From assembly GCA_037349315.1 (NCBI GenBank), contig JBAIAC010000131.1, forward strand, positions 806,001-870,000: a DNA stretch of 64,000 nt, read 5' to 3'. Below the pieces are notes generated by a model that was given only the letters and a program-made list of their open reading frames with translations, searched no databases and was not told the DNA's origin. Source of the stretch: Chelydra serpentina. Its lineage: Eukaryota > Chordata > Testudines > Chelydridae. Position numbers and translations under genes: made by a program. Shown here in pieces: positions 19,613 to 28,560 of the stretch (positions within the stretch are counted from its first letter, which is position 1; each line of letters starts with the position of its first letter).

Positions 19613-20321
19613 CAGAGCCATAACTAGATATTTTTGCGCCCAAGGCAAGGCAAAGGAAGGACCCCCGCCGCCGAAATGCCGCCAAAGATGGCGGAAGCTG
19701 ATGTTAGCTTCTGTAATCATAGGCAATGTTCCCTCTAATTTTTGACAGGCCGTGTGCGCAAAAAATTTCTTCTGTGTAAATTGTTGTGCTTCTGTGCTGT
19801 ATGGGTTTAGGATCTGTGTGCGCGTACACACACGCACAGCTTAGAGGGAACAGTGATCATAGGACCTACCAGTTCAAAATGGCAGCCCTGAAGTTCTGTA
19901 TTCTGGTATTTTCTAGAGTATTCAGATTTTCTTGACCCTTTTCCATTGGGTTTTAGAGCTGGGTAGGGGACAGGGCCTGTATTGGTGTCCCTGGAAAGGT
20001 GATCAAATCCTTGTGATTAATGAAGGTAATTCTTGCAAGTGAGTCGGCAGCTTTTTAGTACAATTGACTAAAGCAGTGCCGTAACAAGGGCAAGGTGAGT
20101 GAGGCACTTGCCTCGTGTGTGGAAGCTGAGGGGCGCAGAAAACTCCCAGAGCCGGCGGCATTTTGGCGGCAGCCCAAACACTGCCGCCATCTTTGGTGGT
20201 ATTTCAGCAGCACCGTTTGGGCTGCTGCCAAAATGCTGCCAGCTCAGGGAGTTTTCTGTGCCCCTCAGCTTCCCACGCCCGAGGCAAGTGCCTCACTCGT
20301 CTTGCCCTAGTTACGGCACTG
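19613..20321. mobile_element. hAT-type non-autonomous element with perfect 8-bp TSD
   Basis: 709 bp, starting CAGAGCCATAACTAG and ending CTAGTTACGGCACTG, flanked on both sides by CTTTGCAG (19,605-19,612 and 20,322-20,329). The right part (20,074-20,321) is a foldback: CAGTGCCGTAAC...AAGTGCCTC is mirrored by GAGGCAAGTG...GTTACGGCACTG. A smaller MITE has inserted in its left half. No transposase is encoded. Confidence 0.85.
19724..19855. mobile_element. 132-bp hAT-type MITE nested in a larger hAT element
   Basis: Ends CAATGTTCCCTCTAA and TTAGAGGGAACAGTG; flanked by perfect ATCATAGG duplications (19,716-19,723 and 19,856-19,863). Confidence 0.85.
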
Positions 20322-20329
20322 CTTTGCAG

Positions 20330-20591
20330 CATGACGGGACAATTCTACAATCATGAACCAATTCATCACATCAGTAACTGGGAAATCAGCTAACTAGACT
20401 GTATCTTTGATCTGTTAACAGGCTCTGTGCTTTCTCAGCGAAGCACAACGTTCTCCAAGTGTCGTCCCCCCCAAGGTAGATGACACATAGAAGTCAACAA
20501 AGATTTTTTTTCCTGGTCATTTTCTACATGTGCAATTGGCTTTATTCTCCGTTTGCGAATTGCTGTGCTGGCCCAGTTGTGACTTGGCTTC
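20330..20591. other. intergenic, no feature recognised
   Basis: No gene or repeat recognised between the hAT element and the solo LTR. Confidence 0.4.
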
Positions 20592-20596
20592 ATGCT

Positions 20597-21395
20597 TGTC
20601 ATAAATGAAGGGAAGGGGGAGAGGGTCTGATGCAGTGCTATAAAATAATCTTCCCAGTAAAGGGTTAAGATACAGGTAGCCAGACTGACACCTGACCTGA
20701 CTGGCATCTGACCAATAAGGGGACAAGATACTTTCAAATCTTGTGAGGGGGAAAAAGCTTGGTGTGTTGCTTTGTCTGAGTCAGAGTGATCTTGGAAGAC
20801 AGAAGGAACCTACAGAAAATCAAACCTCCCTTTTCTGAAGTAAGTTTAGATAGTATAGCGAATAGATTTCTGTTTAATTTTGCTTGGTGTATTCCCTGTG
20901 TTAGAGGGGGCGGGTTATTCATGGTTTTCTGTAACGTTAAGGTTTTGTCCAGAGGGGGGAATCTCTCTGAGTTTGGAAATTAAGTGCCCTGTAAAATAGT
21001 TACCATCCTGATTTTACAGAGATGATTTTACCTTCTTTATTTTTAATAAAATCCTTCTTTTAAGAAGCTGACTGTTTTCTATGGTGTTAAAACCCAGGGG
21101 GTGGGTTTTTAGATCACTGTGTAACCAATTGGTTGGGAGATTGTTCTCAAGCTTCCCAGGAAAGGGGGTGTACGGCTTGAGGGGGTATTTTGGGGGGGAG
21201 GGAAATTCAAGTGATTCCTGTCCTGGATTCCTGTTAGACATTTGATGGTGGCAGCGAAAGAAGCATTTCTCAGGGTGCAGGGAATTTTGTACCTTGGGGG
21301 TTTTAACCTAAGCTGGTAAAAATAAGCTTAGGGGCTCTTAATGCGGGTCCCCACGTCTTTACCCTAGAGTTTAGAGTGGGGAGGGAACCCTGACA
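20597..21395 (+). mobile_element. solo LTR with perfect 5-bp TSD
   Basis: 799 bp, starting TGTCATAAATG and ending AACCCTGACA (TG...CA), flanked by ATGCT on both sides (20,592-20,596 and 21,396-21,400). It contains an AATAAA signal at ~21,045 in TTTTTAATAAAATCC, placing the R/U5 region in its right half. No internal sequence remains, so it arose by LTR-LTR recombination. The family (gypsy or endogenous retrovirus) is not determined. Confidence 0.85.
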
Positions 21396-21400
21396 ATGCT

Positions 21401-22699
21401 CCAGGCAGGGACTGAGAGAGAGTCAAATCATGTAACATTTGCTGAAAGATTTGGAAACATCGTTTCTCTGAGGGATCTCCAAGAAGGTCACAGCAACAGG
21501 AAATCCCAGCTCTGCTCAACAGCTACCTGGAGGGAGAGTGAGCTTGGAGGGGGATGTTCCAGAAAGGTGACCTGCGAAGAAAATAACAAATCTGCAACTT
21601 CTTGGCTGCTGTCTGATAGTAAACGAAGGCCTGAGGTGAGCTTGCAGGAGGACTCCGTAGTGCTCAGCCTTTCTCTGGAGGGATGGGGGTGCTGGATTGC
21701 AGAGAGCTTTTTCCCCAAGGGCTTGGCAGGCATTTGAGAGAATGCCGAAGAGCCTGAAGCAGTCAGAGCTTGGTTGGCGTCGTAACCCTGCCAGATCTCC
21801 AGCCATCTACAGGGCCTTCCGGGACCAGATCTGAATTTACAGTGTGAAAAGCAACTGGGGCCCTCTCCAACTTGCGTTATCCATTATTCAGAAGTGCCCC
21901 TTTTCTCCCCCACCCCTTGCTGCTGACTCAGGAATGGGGTACAAGGATCTGAGCCACTCTGAGCGAGTCTGCACCGCATACATGTTCCCCAGAAGTCCTG
22001 CATGCAGCGGCTTCAGTGGTTGTTCAGTATGTTGTTCCGGGGCAGATCAGGGAGGGGACATCCCCACATCACTAGCTTCTGGCTTCATACCACAGCAGTG
22101 GGGGGTCGGGCAGTGAGCAGGGCCCTGACATGATGCCTATCATCACTCAGCTTTGAACAGTGGGTAAAAATTAATATGTTCTTCTGTATCCAGGGGCCAG
22201 TGGGAATATTTGTCTCAGAGCCCCTGCCCTCCTCTGAATGAAGGTCTCCTGTGGAGGGGCAGAGATGAAATATCCAGTACGTCCTGCCAGATTTCAGCTT
22301 TCATTCAAGCAAAGCCCTTTTTAGCTGGGAAGGAGAAAAGCTTCTGTGTGCGACCAGGCTGCATTCCTGAGTCTGCAGCCAGCCAGTGTGAAGCAGTGTG
22401 CTGCATCCGTTTAACAGGGCTGTTGATTCTGGAACCTAATGATGGCAACAAATGGCTACAAGGTGTCATTGCTGCTCTGCTACTGGAGTTTTATTCCACT
22501 TAGTAGAATCCATACGAAAGGTCTAAGTTTTAAAGGTGAAATTGAGTGAACATTTTATCAAATACTTGGTTTTATTTCTCAGTGTAGGAATCTTGGAGGG
22601 AGCGGAAGAGATGGGCTTGGGGGAGAAAGGGAGTTGAGAATAATACTGTAGGGTGGTCAGCTGTCCTTCCCATGACTGGGGACTCTGGGCCAGAACTTG
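21401..22699. other. intergenic, no feature recognised
   Basis: 1.3 kb without a gene, recognisable repeat or open frame of interest. Confidence 0.5.
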
Positions 22700-22815
22700 G
22701 ATAGACCCTCAGTTTGTTGGAAACTTGGAGAGGGTGCAGAGAAGTGCTACAAACATTATTCAAGGGCTGGATCTGTTCAGCTTGTCAAAAAGAAGCTCAA
22801 GAGGTGATGTGATTG

Positions 22816-22946
22816 CAGTGTGAGTATTATTGTTATTATTCAATCTTTGTATTCTCATAGCACCTAAGAGCCCTTGTCCTGGACACTTTGTGCCCGGTGC
22901 TGTACAAACACACAACACCCTTTCCAGGGAGAAAACACCAGGTGCT
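22816..22946 (+). repeat. ancient interspersed repeat fragment, unclassified
   Basis: Contains TATTATTGTTATTATT followed by 'cccggtgctgtacaaacacacaac'. A related text occurs at 48,405-48,500. It looks like a widespread amniote repeat, but I cannot assign the family. Confidence 0.4.
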
Positions 22947-24794
22947 AATCACACTTGGAGTTGCAGCTAGCTGGAGATGTTAGGAGTAACAAGAAGGGTT
23001 TCTTCAGGTATGTGAGCAACAAGAAGAAGGTCAAGGAAAGTGTGGGCCCCTTACTGAATGAGGGAGGGAACCTAGTGACAGAGGATGTGGAGAAAGCTAG
23101 TGTACTCAATGCTTTTTTTGCCTCTGTCTTCACAGACAAGGGCAGCTCCCAGGCGGCTGCACTCCGCAGCACGGTATGGGGAGGAGGTGACCAGCCCTCT
23201 GTGGAGAAAGAAGTAGTTCGGGACTATTTAGAAAAGCTGGACGGACACAAGTCCATGGGGCCGGATGCACTGCATCCGAGGGTGCTAAAGGAGTTGGCCG
23301 ATGTGATTGCAGAGCCATTGGCCATTATCTTTGACAAATCATGGCAATTGGGGGAGGTCCCGGATGACTGGAAAAAAGCTAATGTAGTGCCCATCTTTAA
23401 AAAAGGGAAGAAGGAAGATCCGGGGAACTACAGGCCAGTCAGTCTCACCTCAATCCCTGGAAAAATCATGGAACAGGTCCTCAAGGAATCAATTTTGAAC
23501 CACTTAAAGGAGGGGAAAGTGATCAGGAACAGTCAGCATGGATTCACCAAGGGCAAGTCATGCCTGACTAACCTAATTGCCTTCTATGATGAGATAACTG
23601 GCTCTGTGGATGAGGGGAAAGCAGTGGATGTGCTATTTCTTGACTTTAGCAAAGCTTTTGATACAGTCTCGCACAGCGTTCTTGCCAGCAAGTTAAAGAA
23701 GTATGGGCTGGATGAATGGACGGTAAGGTGGATAGAAAACTGGCTGGATGGTCGTGCTCAACGGGTAGTGATCAATGGCTCCATGTCTAGTTGGCAGCCG
23801 GTATCAAGTGGAGTGCCCCAAGGGTCGGTGCTGGGGCCGGTTTTGTTCAATATCTTCATCAACGACCTGGAGGATGGTGTGGACTGCACCCTTAGCAAGT
23901 TTGCAGATGACACTAAACTGGGAGGAGTGGTTGATACGCTGGAGGGTAGGGATAGGATACAGAGGGACCTAGACAAATTAGAGGATTGGGCCAAAAGAAA
24001 TCTGATGAGGTTCAACAAGGACAAGTGCAGAGTCCTGCACTTAGGACGGAAGAATCCCATGCACTGCTACAGACTAGGGACCGAATGGCTGGGCAGCAGT
24101 TCTGCAGAAAAGGACCTAGGGGTTACAGTGGACGAAAAGCTGAATATGAGTCAACAGTGTGCCCTTGTTGCCAAGAAGGCTAACGGCATTTTGGGCTGTA
24201 TAAGTAGGGGCATTTCCAGCAGATCGAGGGACGTGATTATTCCCCTCTATTCGGCACTGGTGAGGCCTCATTTGGAGTACTGTGTCCAGTTTTGGGCCCC
24301 ACACTACAAAAAGGATGTGGATAAATTGGAAAGAGTCCAACGGAGGGCAACAAAAATGATTAGAGGGCTAGAGCACATGACTTATGAGGAGAGGCTGAGG
24401 GAACTGAGATTGTTTAGCCTGCAGAAGAGAAGAGTGAGGGGGGATTTGATAGCTGCTTTCAACTACCTAAAAGGGGGTTCCAAAGAGGATGGATCTAGAC
24501 TGTTCTCAGTGGTAGAAGATGACAGAACAAGGAGTAATGGTCTCAAGTTGCAGAGGGGGAGGTTTAGGTTGGATATTAGGAAAAACTTTTTCACTAGTAG
24601 GGTGGTGAAGCACTGGAATGGGTTACCTAGGGAGGTGGTGGAATCTCCTTCCTTAGAGGTTTTTAAGGTCAGGCTTGACAAAGCCCTGGCTGGGATGATC
24701 TAGTTGGGGTTGGTCCTGCTTTGAGCAGGGGGTTGGACTAGATGACCTCCTGAGGTCCCTTCCAACCCTGAGATTCTATGATTCTATGATTCTA
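22947..24794 (+). mobile_element. young 5'-truncated CR1 LINE copy B
   Basis: Begins inside ORF2 (AATCACACTTGGAGTTGC, equal to 13,410 in copy A) and ends with the CR1 3' UTR and ATTCTATG octamers. It has the same 3' UTR as copy A. Flanks share only CTA, consistent with CR1. Confidence 0.9.
22955..24703 (+). CDS. CR1 ORF2 reverse transcriptase, 5'-truncated, open
   Basis: 582 codons, all CR1: from just upstream of the RT domain to DKALAGMI. It lacks the endonuclease. RT motifs [24 protein letters not shown] and FADDTKL are intact. Comparison with copy A by eye shows about nine residue differences (for example KERVGP/KESVGP, SSQMAA/SSQAAA, DEHKS/DGHKS, CIRRG/CISRG, KNVFT/KNFFT). The Met start is fortuitous (Leu in copy A). 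It is a dead-on-arrival insertion that has not had time to acquire stops. Confidence 0.9.
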   Translation: MELQLAGDVRSNKKGFFRYVSNKKKVKESVGPLLNEGGNLVTEDVEKASVLNAFFASVFTDKGSSQAAALRSTVWGGGDQPSVEKEVVRDYLEKLDGHKSMGPDALHPRVLKELADVIAEPLAIIFDKSWQLGEVPDDWKKANVVPIFKKGKKEDPGNYRPVSLTSIPGKIMEQVLKESILNHLKEGKVIRNSQHGFTKGKSCLTNLIAFYDEITGSVDEGKAVDVLFLDFSKAFDTVSHSVLASKLKKYGLDEWTVRWIENWLDGRAQRVVINGSMSSWQPVSSGVPQGSVLGPVLFNIFINDLEDGVDCTLSKFADDTKLGGVVDTLEGRDRIQRDLDKLEDWAKRNLMRFNKDKCRVLHLGRKNPMHCYRLGTEWLGSSSAEKDLGVTVDEKLNMSQQCALVAKKANGILGCISRGISSRSRDVIIPLYSALVRPHLEYCVQFWAPHYKKDVDKLERVQRRATKMIRGLEHMTYEERLRELRLFSLQKRRVRGDLIAAFNYLKGGSKEDGSRLFSVVEDDRTRSNGLKLQRGRFRLDIRKNFFTSRVVKHWNGLPREVVESPSLEVFKVRLDKALAGMI

Positions 24795-25020
24795 ATAGAG
24801 AGAAAGGCAGAGCAAGAATCAAGGGCTGGAGGCTGACACCAGAACAATTAAAAAGAGAAATAAGGCACAAATTTGTCCTAGTGCTGGTGAGTAACCACTG
24901 CAACAAATGCCTCAGAGAAGTGGTGGCTTCTACCTCAGTTGATGTCTTCAGATCAAGACTGGCTGCCTTTCTGGAGGATGCTTTAGCCAAACACAAGGTA
25001 TTGGGCTCCATGAAAAGGTG

Positions 25021-25240
25021 ACTGGATAAAATGTTGTGGCCTGTGTTAGGCTCCCGAACCAATGGGCAGCAGCACCCTCCGCTGGGAATAGGCATGGCTG
25101 CTCTTTCCAGGGGTGCTAATACCAAAGGAGTCAAGGAAGGGGGTGAAAAAGAGACAAGCCGAAGAGGAAAAGGCAGGTGTAGGAAGTATAAAGGTGGGAC
25201 TGGAGAGGCCTTTAACATCATTATCCCACCAAGCCACATG
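25021..25240. other. intergenic, no feature recognised
   Basis: Short stretch between the old CR1 relic and a hAT MITE; nothing recognised. Confidence 0.4.
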
Positions 25241-25248
25241 CCTGCATT

Positions 25249-25411
25249 CAGGGCCGGCTTTAGCAGGTGCGGGGCCCCACACAAAGAACGACAGCGAGGT
25301 CCCGCACCCTCCCACCGAGCAAAAAAACAACAACTCCTGCCAGAGCGGGGCCCCCTGGGGCATGGGGCCCAATTCCAGGGAGTCGGTGGAATCGGCTTAA
25401 AGCCGGCCCTG
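25249..25411. mobile_element. 163-bp hAT MITE with perfect 8-bp TSD
   Basis: Ends CAGGGCCGGCTTTA and TAAAGCCGGCCCTG are exact inverted repeats; CCTGCATT flanks both sides (25,241-25,248 and 25,412-25,419). Confidence 0.9.
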
Positions 25412-25419
25412 CCTGCATT

Positions 25420-26040
25420 TATTCTGCAACATCCATGGGCGACTAACTCAATCCATGGTGCTGAAACAGAGTTGTATGCCTTGAACGTTCATTCTGAACC
25501 CTAATGGGAAACCACACGGAAGTGCTGTGCACTATTCCACTGCGGATCCACCAGGGCCTACTCTGAGAACTTGAGGCTGGCACTCTGGCACCCTTGCACC
25601 TATTTGTTCCATGTTACAGCTTACAATAGAGACACCTCTGCACAGGGAAAGGCTCATGCATCGGCACACAGAGGGCACCAAATCCTACACCAAACTGTAT
25701 TCCAAGCCAGTGCAGCGTGTGTGTGTGTGTGGGGAAAGCGGGAGGGATACATTCCCTGACTCTTTGGTTGCACTGCTGGAAAATAAAATGGCGATGAAAT
25801 ATGCCATTGAAACAAACTCAAGCAAACAACAAATCCACTCCCAAGAGACACCCAAATCGTGTCCTGGGGAAAACCAGACTAATTAAGTGACAGGAAGGAA
25901 CAGGAACTGTTTGAAAAAACGAGGTAAAATGTTCCACTTTTGCCTGTCAGAGTGGGTCACAGCTGTTCCTCTGGGGCCCTGCAATGGGCTCCCCTGCGCA
26001 TGAGCTCTGATGCACCCCAGCAGAGGGGAACTGAAGCTGC
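25420..26040. other. intergenic; short (GT)n tract
   Basis: A GT run lies at about 25,717-25,731. No gene recognised. Confidence 0.45.
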
Positions 26041-26048
26041 TGTGTAGG

Positions 26049-26638
26049 CAGGGGCAGCTCCAGGCACCAGCGCAGCAAGCGCGTGCCTGGGGCGGCAAGC
26101 CGTGCGGGGGCAGCGCTCTTCCCTGCCAGCGCCCAGCCGGGGGAGAGCGGGGCCACAGGCGGGCATGCCCCCTCCCCACGGCGCTCCTCCGGCCGGGGGA
26201 GCGGGGCATGTCGCCGCCCTCCCCTCAGCGCTCCTCCGGCCGGGGGAGAGCGGGGCATGTCGCCGCCCTCCCCTCAGCGCTCCTCCGGCCGGGGGAGCGG
26301 GGCATGTCGCCGCCCTCCCCACAGCGCTCCTCCGGCCTGGGGAGCGGGGCATGTCGCCGCCCTCCCTTCAGCGCTCCTCCGGCCGGGGGAGAGCGGGGCA
26401 TGTCGTCGCCCTCCCCTCAGCGCTCTTCCGGCCGGGGGAGAGCGGGGCATGTCACCGCCCTCCCTTCAGCGCTCCTCCGGCCGGGGGAGAGCGGGGCATG
26501 TCACCGCCCTCCCCTCAGCGCTCCTCCGGCCGGGGGAGAGCGGGGCATGCCGCGCTCCCCACTGGCGCCCCGGCTGGGGGAGAGGGGCGGCCGGCGGCTT
26601 TTTTGCCTGGGGCGGCAAAAAAGCCAGAGCCGGCCCTG
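26049..26638. mobile_element. hAT-type MITE containing a minisatellite
   Basis: 590 bp, beginning CAGGGGCAGCTCCAGGCACC and ending AGCCAGAGCCGGCCCTG, flanked by perfect TGTGTAGG duplications (26,041-26,048 and 26,639-26,646). GGGGCGGCAA occurs near each end (26,089 and 26,610). The interior is an expanded tandem array. Confidence 0.85.
26170..26550. repeat. 47-49 bp GC-rich minisatellite, ~8 units
   Basis: The unit contains CAGCGCTCCTCCGGCCGGGG followed by GAGAGCGGGGCATGTCGCCG. Units differ by a 2-base indel (GGGGAGCGGGG or GGGGAGAGCGGGG) and a few substitutions. The array lies wholly inside the hAT MITE. Confidence 0.9.
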
Positions 26639-26646
26639 TGTGTAGG

Positions 26647-27889
26647 CCCAACGAGGAATGTGGCCAGGTTTCATAAAAACTGACCGGAGTTTCCAGTCTC
26701 CTTGGAAAGCTCCTGTCCCTAATGGCCTCTAAGGAGCAGGGATACGCAGGAGAGGGGGATGGGTTCTTCCCTGCTGTGCTGCCTCCCCTGTTCAGGGGCT
26801 GATTTGGGCCCTGTGCATCTTCCACCATCATAGCACCATGGGGGCTGCAGCAGCAGGAAAACATCAGGTCCAAGAACTGCCCTGGCCAAACCTCCTCTTG
26901 CCCCCGTCGTCTGACATGCTCCTGCCACAGGCTATTATTCATAGGGGGCTTTATGCCTGTGGGTGTTTTATGTCATTGCTGGTCCATGGGGCTACCAGAA
27001 GCTAAGGGCCTTGGGGGAGTTTACAATCAAAGACGTTTCTACAATATACTGCACCTGAATCTCTACTGTACAGAGCATGGCAGCTCAGCTTGGCTCAGGC
27101 AATGCAGGGTGTACCAGGGGTGTGTGTGTGGGGGTGATGGGGGTATTGTGTTCATAACAATAATACATAGCTGTGCTTTTCATCTGGGGATTGTGTCCCG
27201 GCTGGGAGGGGCGACAGCATATGATGGGCGTGGGAGACTGTTAGGGGTGAAGTGCCTGGATGCGGGGCCACTGGGGTGTTTTGCCTGAATTGCATAAGGT
27301 GCTGTGTTGGGGAGTGGAGTCGGGTGCACACACGTCAGGGGTGGGTGGCAGCATCATCTTGGCTGCCATGAGGAACGAAGCCCGGGCATGAGCAAAAGGG
27401 CTAAGGCCTGGATCCCCCAGGCTATTTAGGCTCCAAACTCCCATGGGGAGCTGTAGCCGAGGCCCTCTTCTCTGGTGGGTCACAATACCAGGGGTGAGCG
27501 GCTGGGAGGCAGGCATGCAACTGGGTCATGTGGGATGATCCCGAGGCCACAGCGAGGCGTGCGGAGCCCCCAGAACACTGTTCTCAAAGGTGGGGGATGC
27601 CCACACAGGTGGCAACCCCACTAGGAGTGCCCGGTCGCCCTTTCCCTGCGCAGGCTGAAATCCCAGCGCCCCTGTGCAGCCAACCTGGCCTTCAGCAGAG
27701 AGCACAGCCCTTTGTTTGCCTTTCCCACCCCGAGTGCGGGTGGGGGCTGCAGCCAACTCCCCCCCCCACCCCCAAAAAAATCCCCTGCCTCCAGATAGGA
27801 GCTCCATTGCTCTCGCCTGGGTGCGGGAGGGAAGGCTCAGCCTCCCAGCAGGCCATGAATATTGATGAGGCTGCCGGGCTGCTATTGTG
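26647..27889. other. upstream intergenic region, no feature recognised
   Basis: Between the last MITE and the CpG island. No coding exon or named repeat. A few short frames have no recognisable similarity. Confidence 0.45.
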
Positions 27890-28560
27890 CAATTGGAGCT
27901 GGGAGGGAGGCAGGATGGAGGTGGGGAGCTGTGCGCAGCGGCTCACTTGCCCCGCGGTGGCTCAGACAGCGGCAGCAGCAGCAGAGGCAGAGCACGGAGG
28001 GGCCGCAGAGCCAGGGCTTTGTTAGCTGCACCCGCCGAGCTTCCCCCTCCCCCCCACCGCCGAGCCCCCCAGCCATGGAGCCGGGCCAGCAGCAGGCTCA
28101 GTGAGCCTCCCCCTCCCCTCCAGCAGCGCCGCGCAGGGAGGAAGAGGGCGAGGAAGGCAAAGGGCCATTTTTGTCTCATTGGAAGGTAAGTGGCTGGGCC
28201 GGAGCGGGGGTTGCGCACGGCCTGGGGGGGATCGGGGCTGCGGGGCGGCGGCGTCCCCGGGCTGGGGTATGGTGGTGCCCGCCGGGGACTGGGGAAGGCG
28301 TCCCCCGAGGCCAGCGCGTCGGGAAGGGGAGGATCTTTTGCGCCCTCTCCTTTGTTGCATGGAAGGAAAACCCTTTGCAAGCGGCCCGGTTGCCCGCGGG
28401 GAATGAGGCATCGTGGGGCTTGCTGAGCCGGAGGGGGGGCGCTGGAGCAGGCTGCCCCAGGGCGGGGACGGGGTCCCCCGGGCTCCTCCCCTCTCCGCCT
28501 GGGGAGCTGCCATTTTTTTATTGTTTGTTTTTTTAAATGCTACTGTTTGAGGTTGAATTC
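27890..28560 (+). promoter_or_regulatory. ZMIZ2: CpG-rich promoter region, probably ZMIZ2
   Basis: CpG dinucleotides are dense here compared with the surrounding sequence (for example GCCCGCGG, CGGGGCGGCGGCG at 28,240). A CCAAT-like CAATTGG occurs at 27,890-27,896; no TATA box is evident. The block surrounds a splice donor (28,186) in the same orientation as the ZMIZ2 coding exons. Assignment to ZMIZ2 is an inference from position and strand. Confidence 0.6.
27900..28185 (+). other. ZMIZ2: candidate non-coding first exon of ZMIZ2
   Basis: The sequence ends at CATTGGAAG followed by GTAAGTGG, a near-consensus donor. The exon contains a short upstream frame, MEPGQQQAQ (28,075-28,104), and no ZMIZ2 protein sequence. 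The transcription start cannot be placed from sequence, so the left edge is arbitrary. Confidence 0.5.

Larger units (their letters stand above)
22700..25020 (+). mobile_element. old CR1 relic split by younger sequence
   Basis: 22,720-22,815 reads as the CR1 RT thumb region (ERVQRSATNIIQGL-like, then KRSSRGDVIAV). The text resumes at 24,795-25,020 as CR1 C-terminal coding sequence (REVVASTSVDVFRSRLAAFL). Between them lie an ancient repeat fragment and the young CR1 copy B. Confidence 0.65.

Noticed and set aside
20597..21395. Complete endogenous retrovirus
   Set aside because: Only one LTR with matching 5-bp flanks and no internal genes; it is a solo LTR.
26170..26550. CRISPR-like regular repeat array
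   Set aside because: No unique spacers between repeats, no cas genes, vertebrate context; it is a minisatellite inside a MITE.
26010..26683. Three overlapping plus-strand open frames of ~190-210 codons
   Set aside because: They are the same 47-49 bp minisatellite read in all frames; a unit length not divisible by three with few stops gives long frames by chance.
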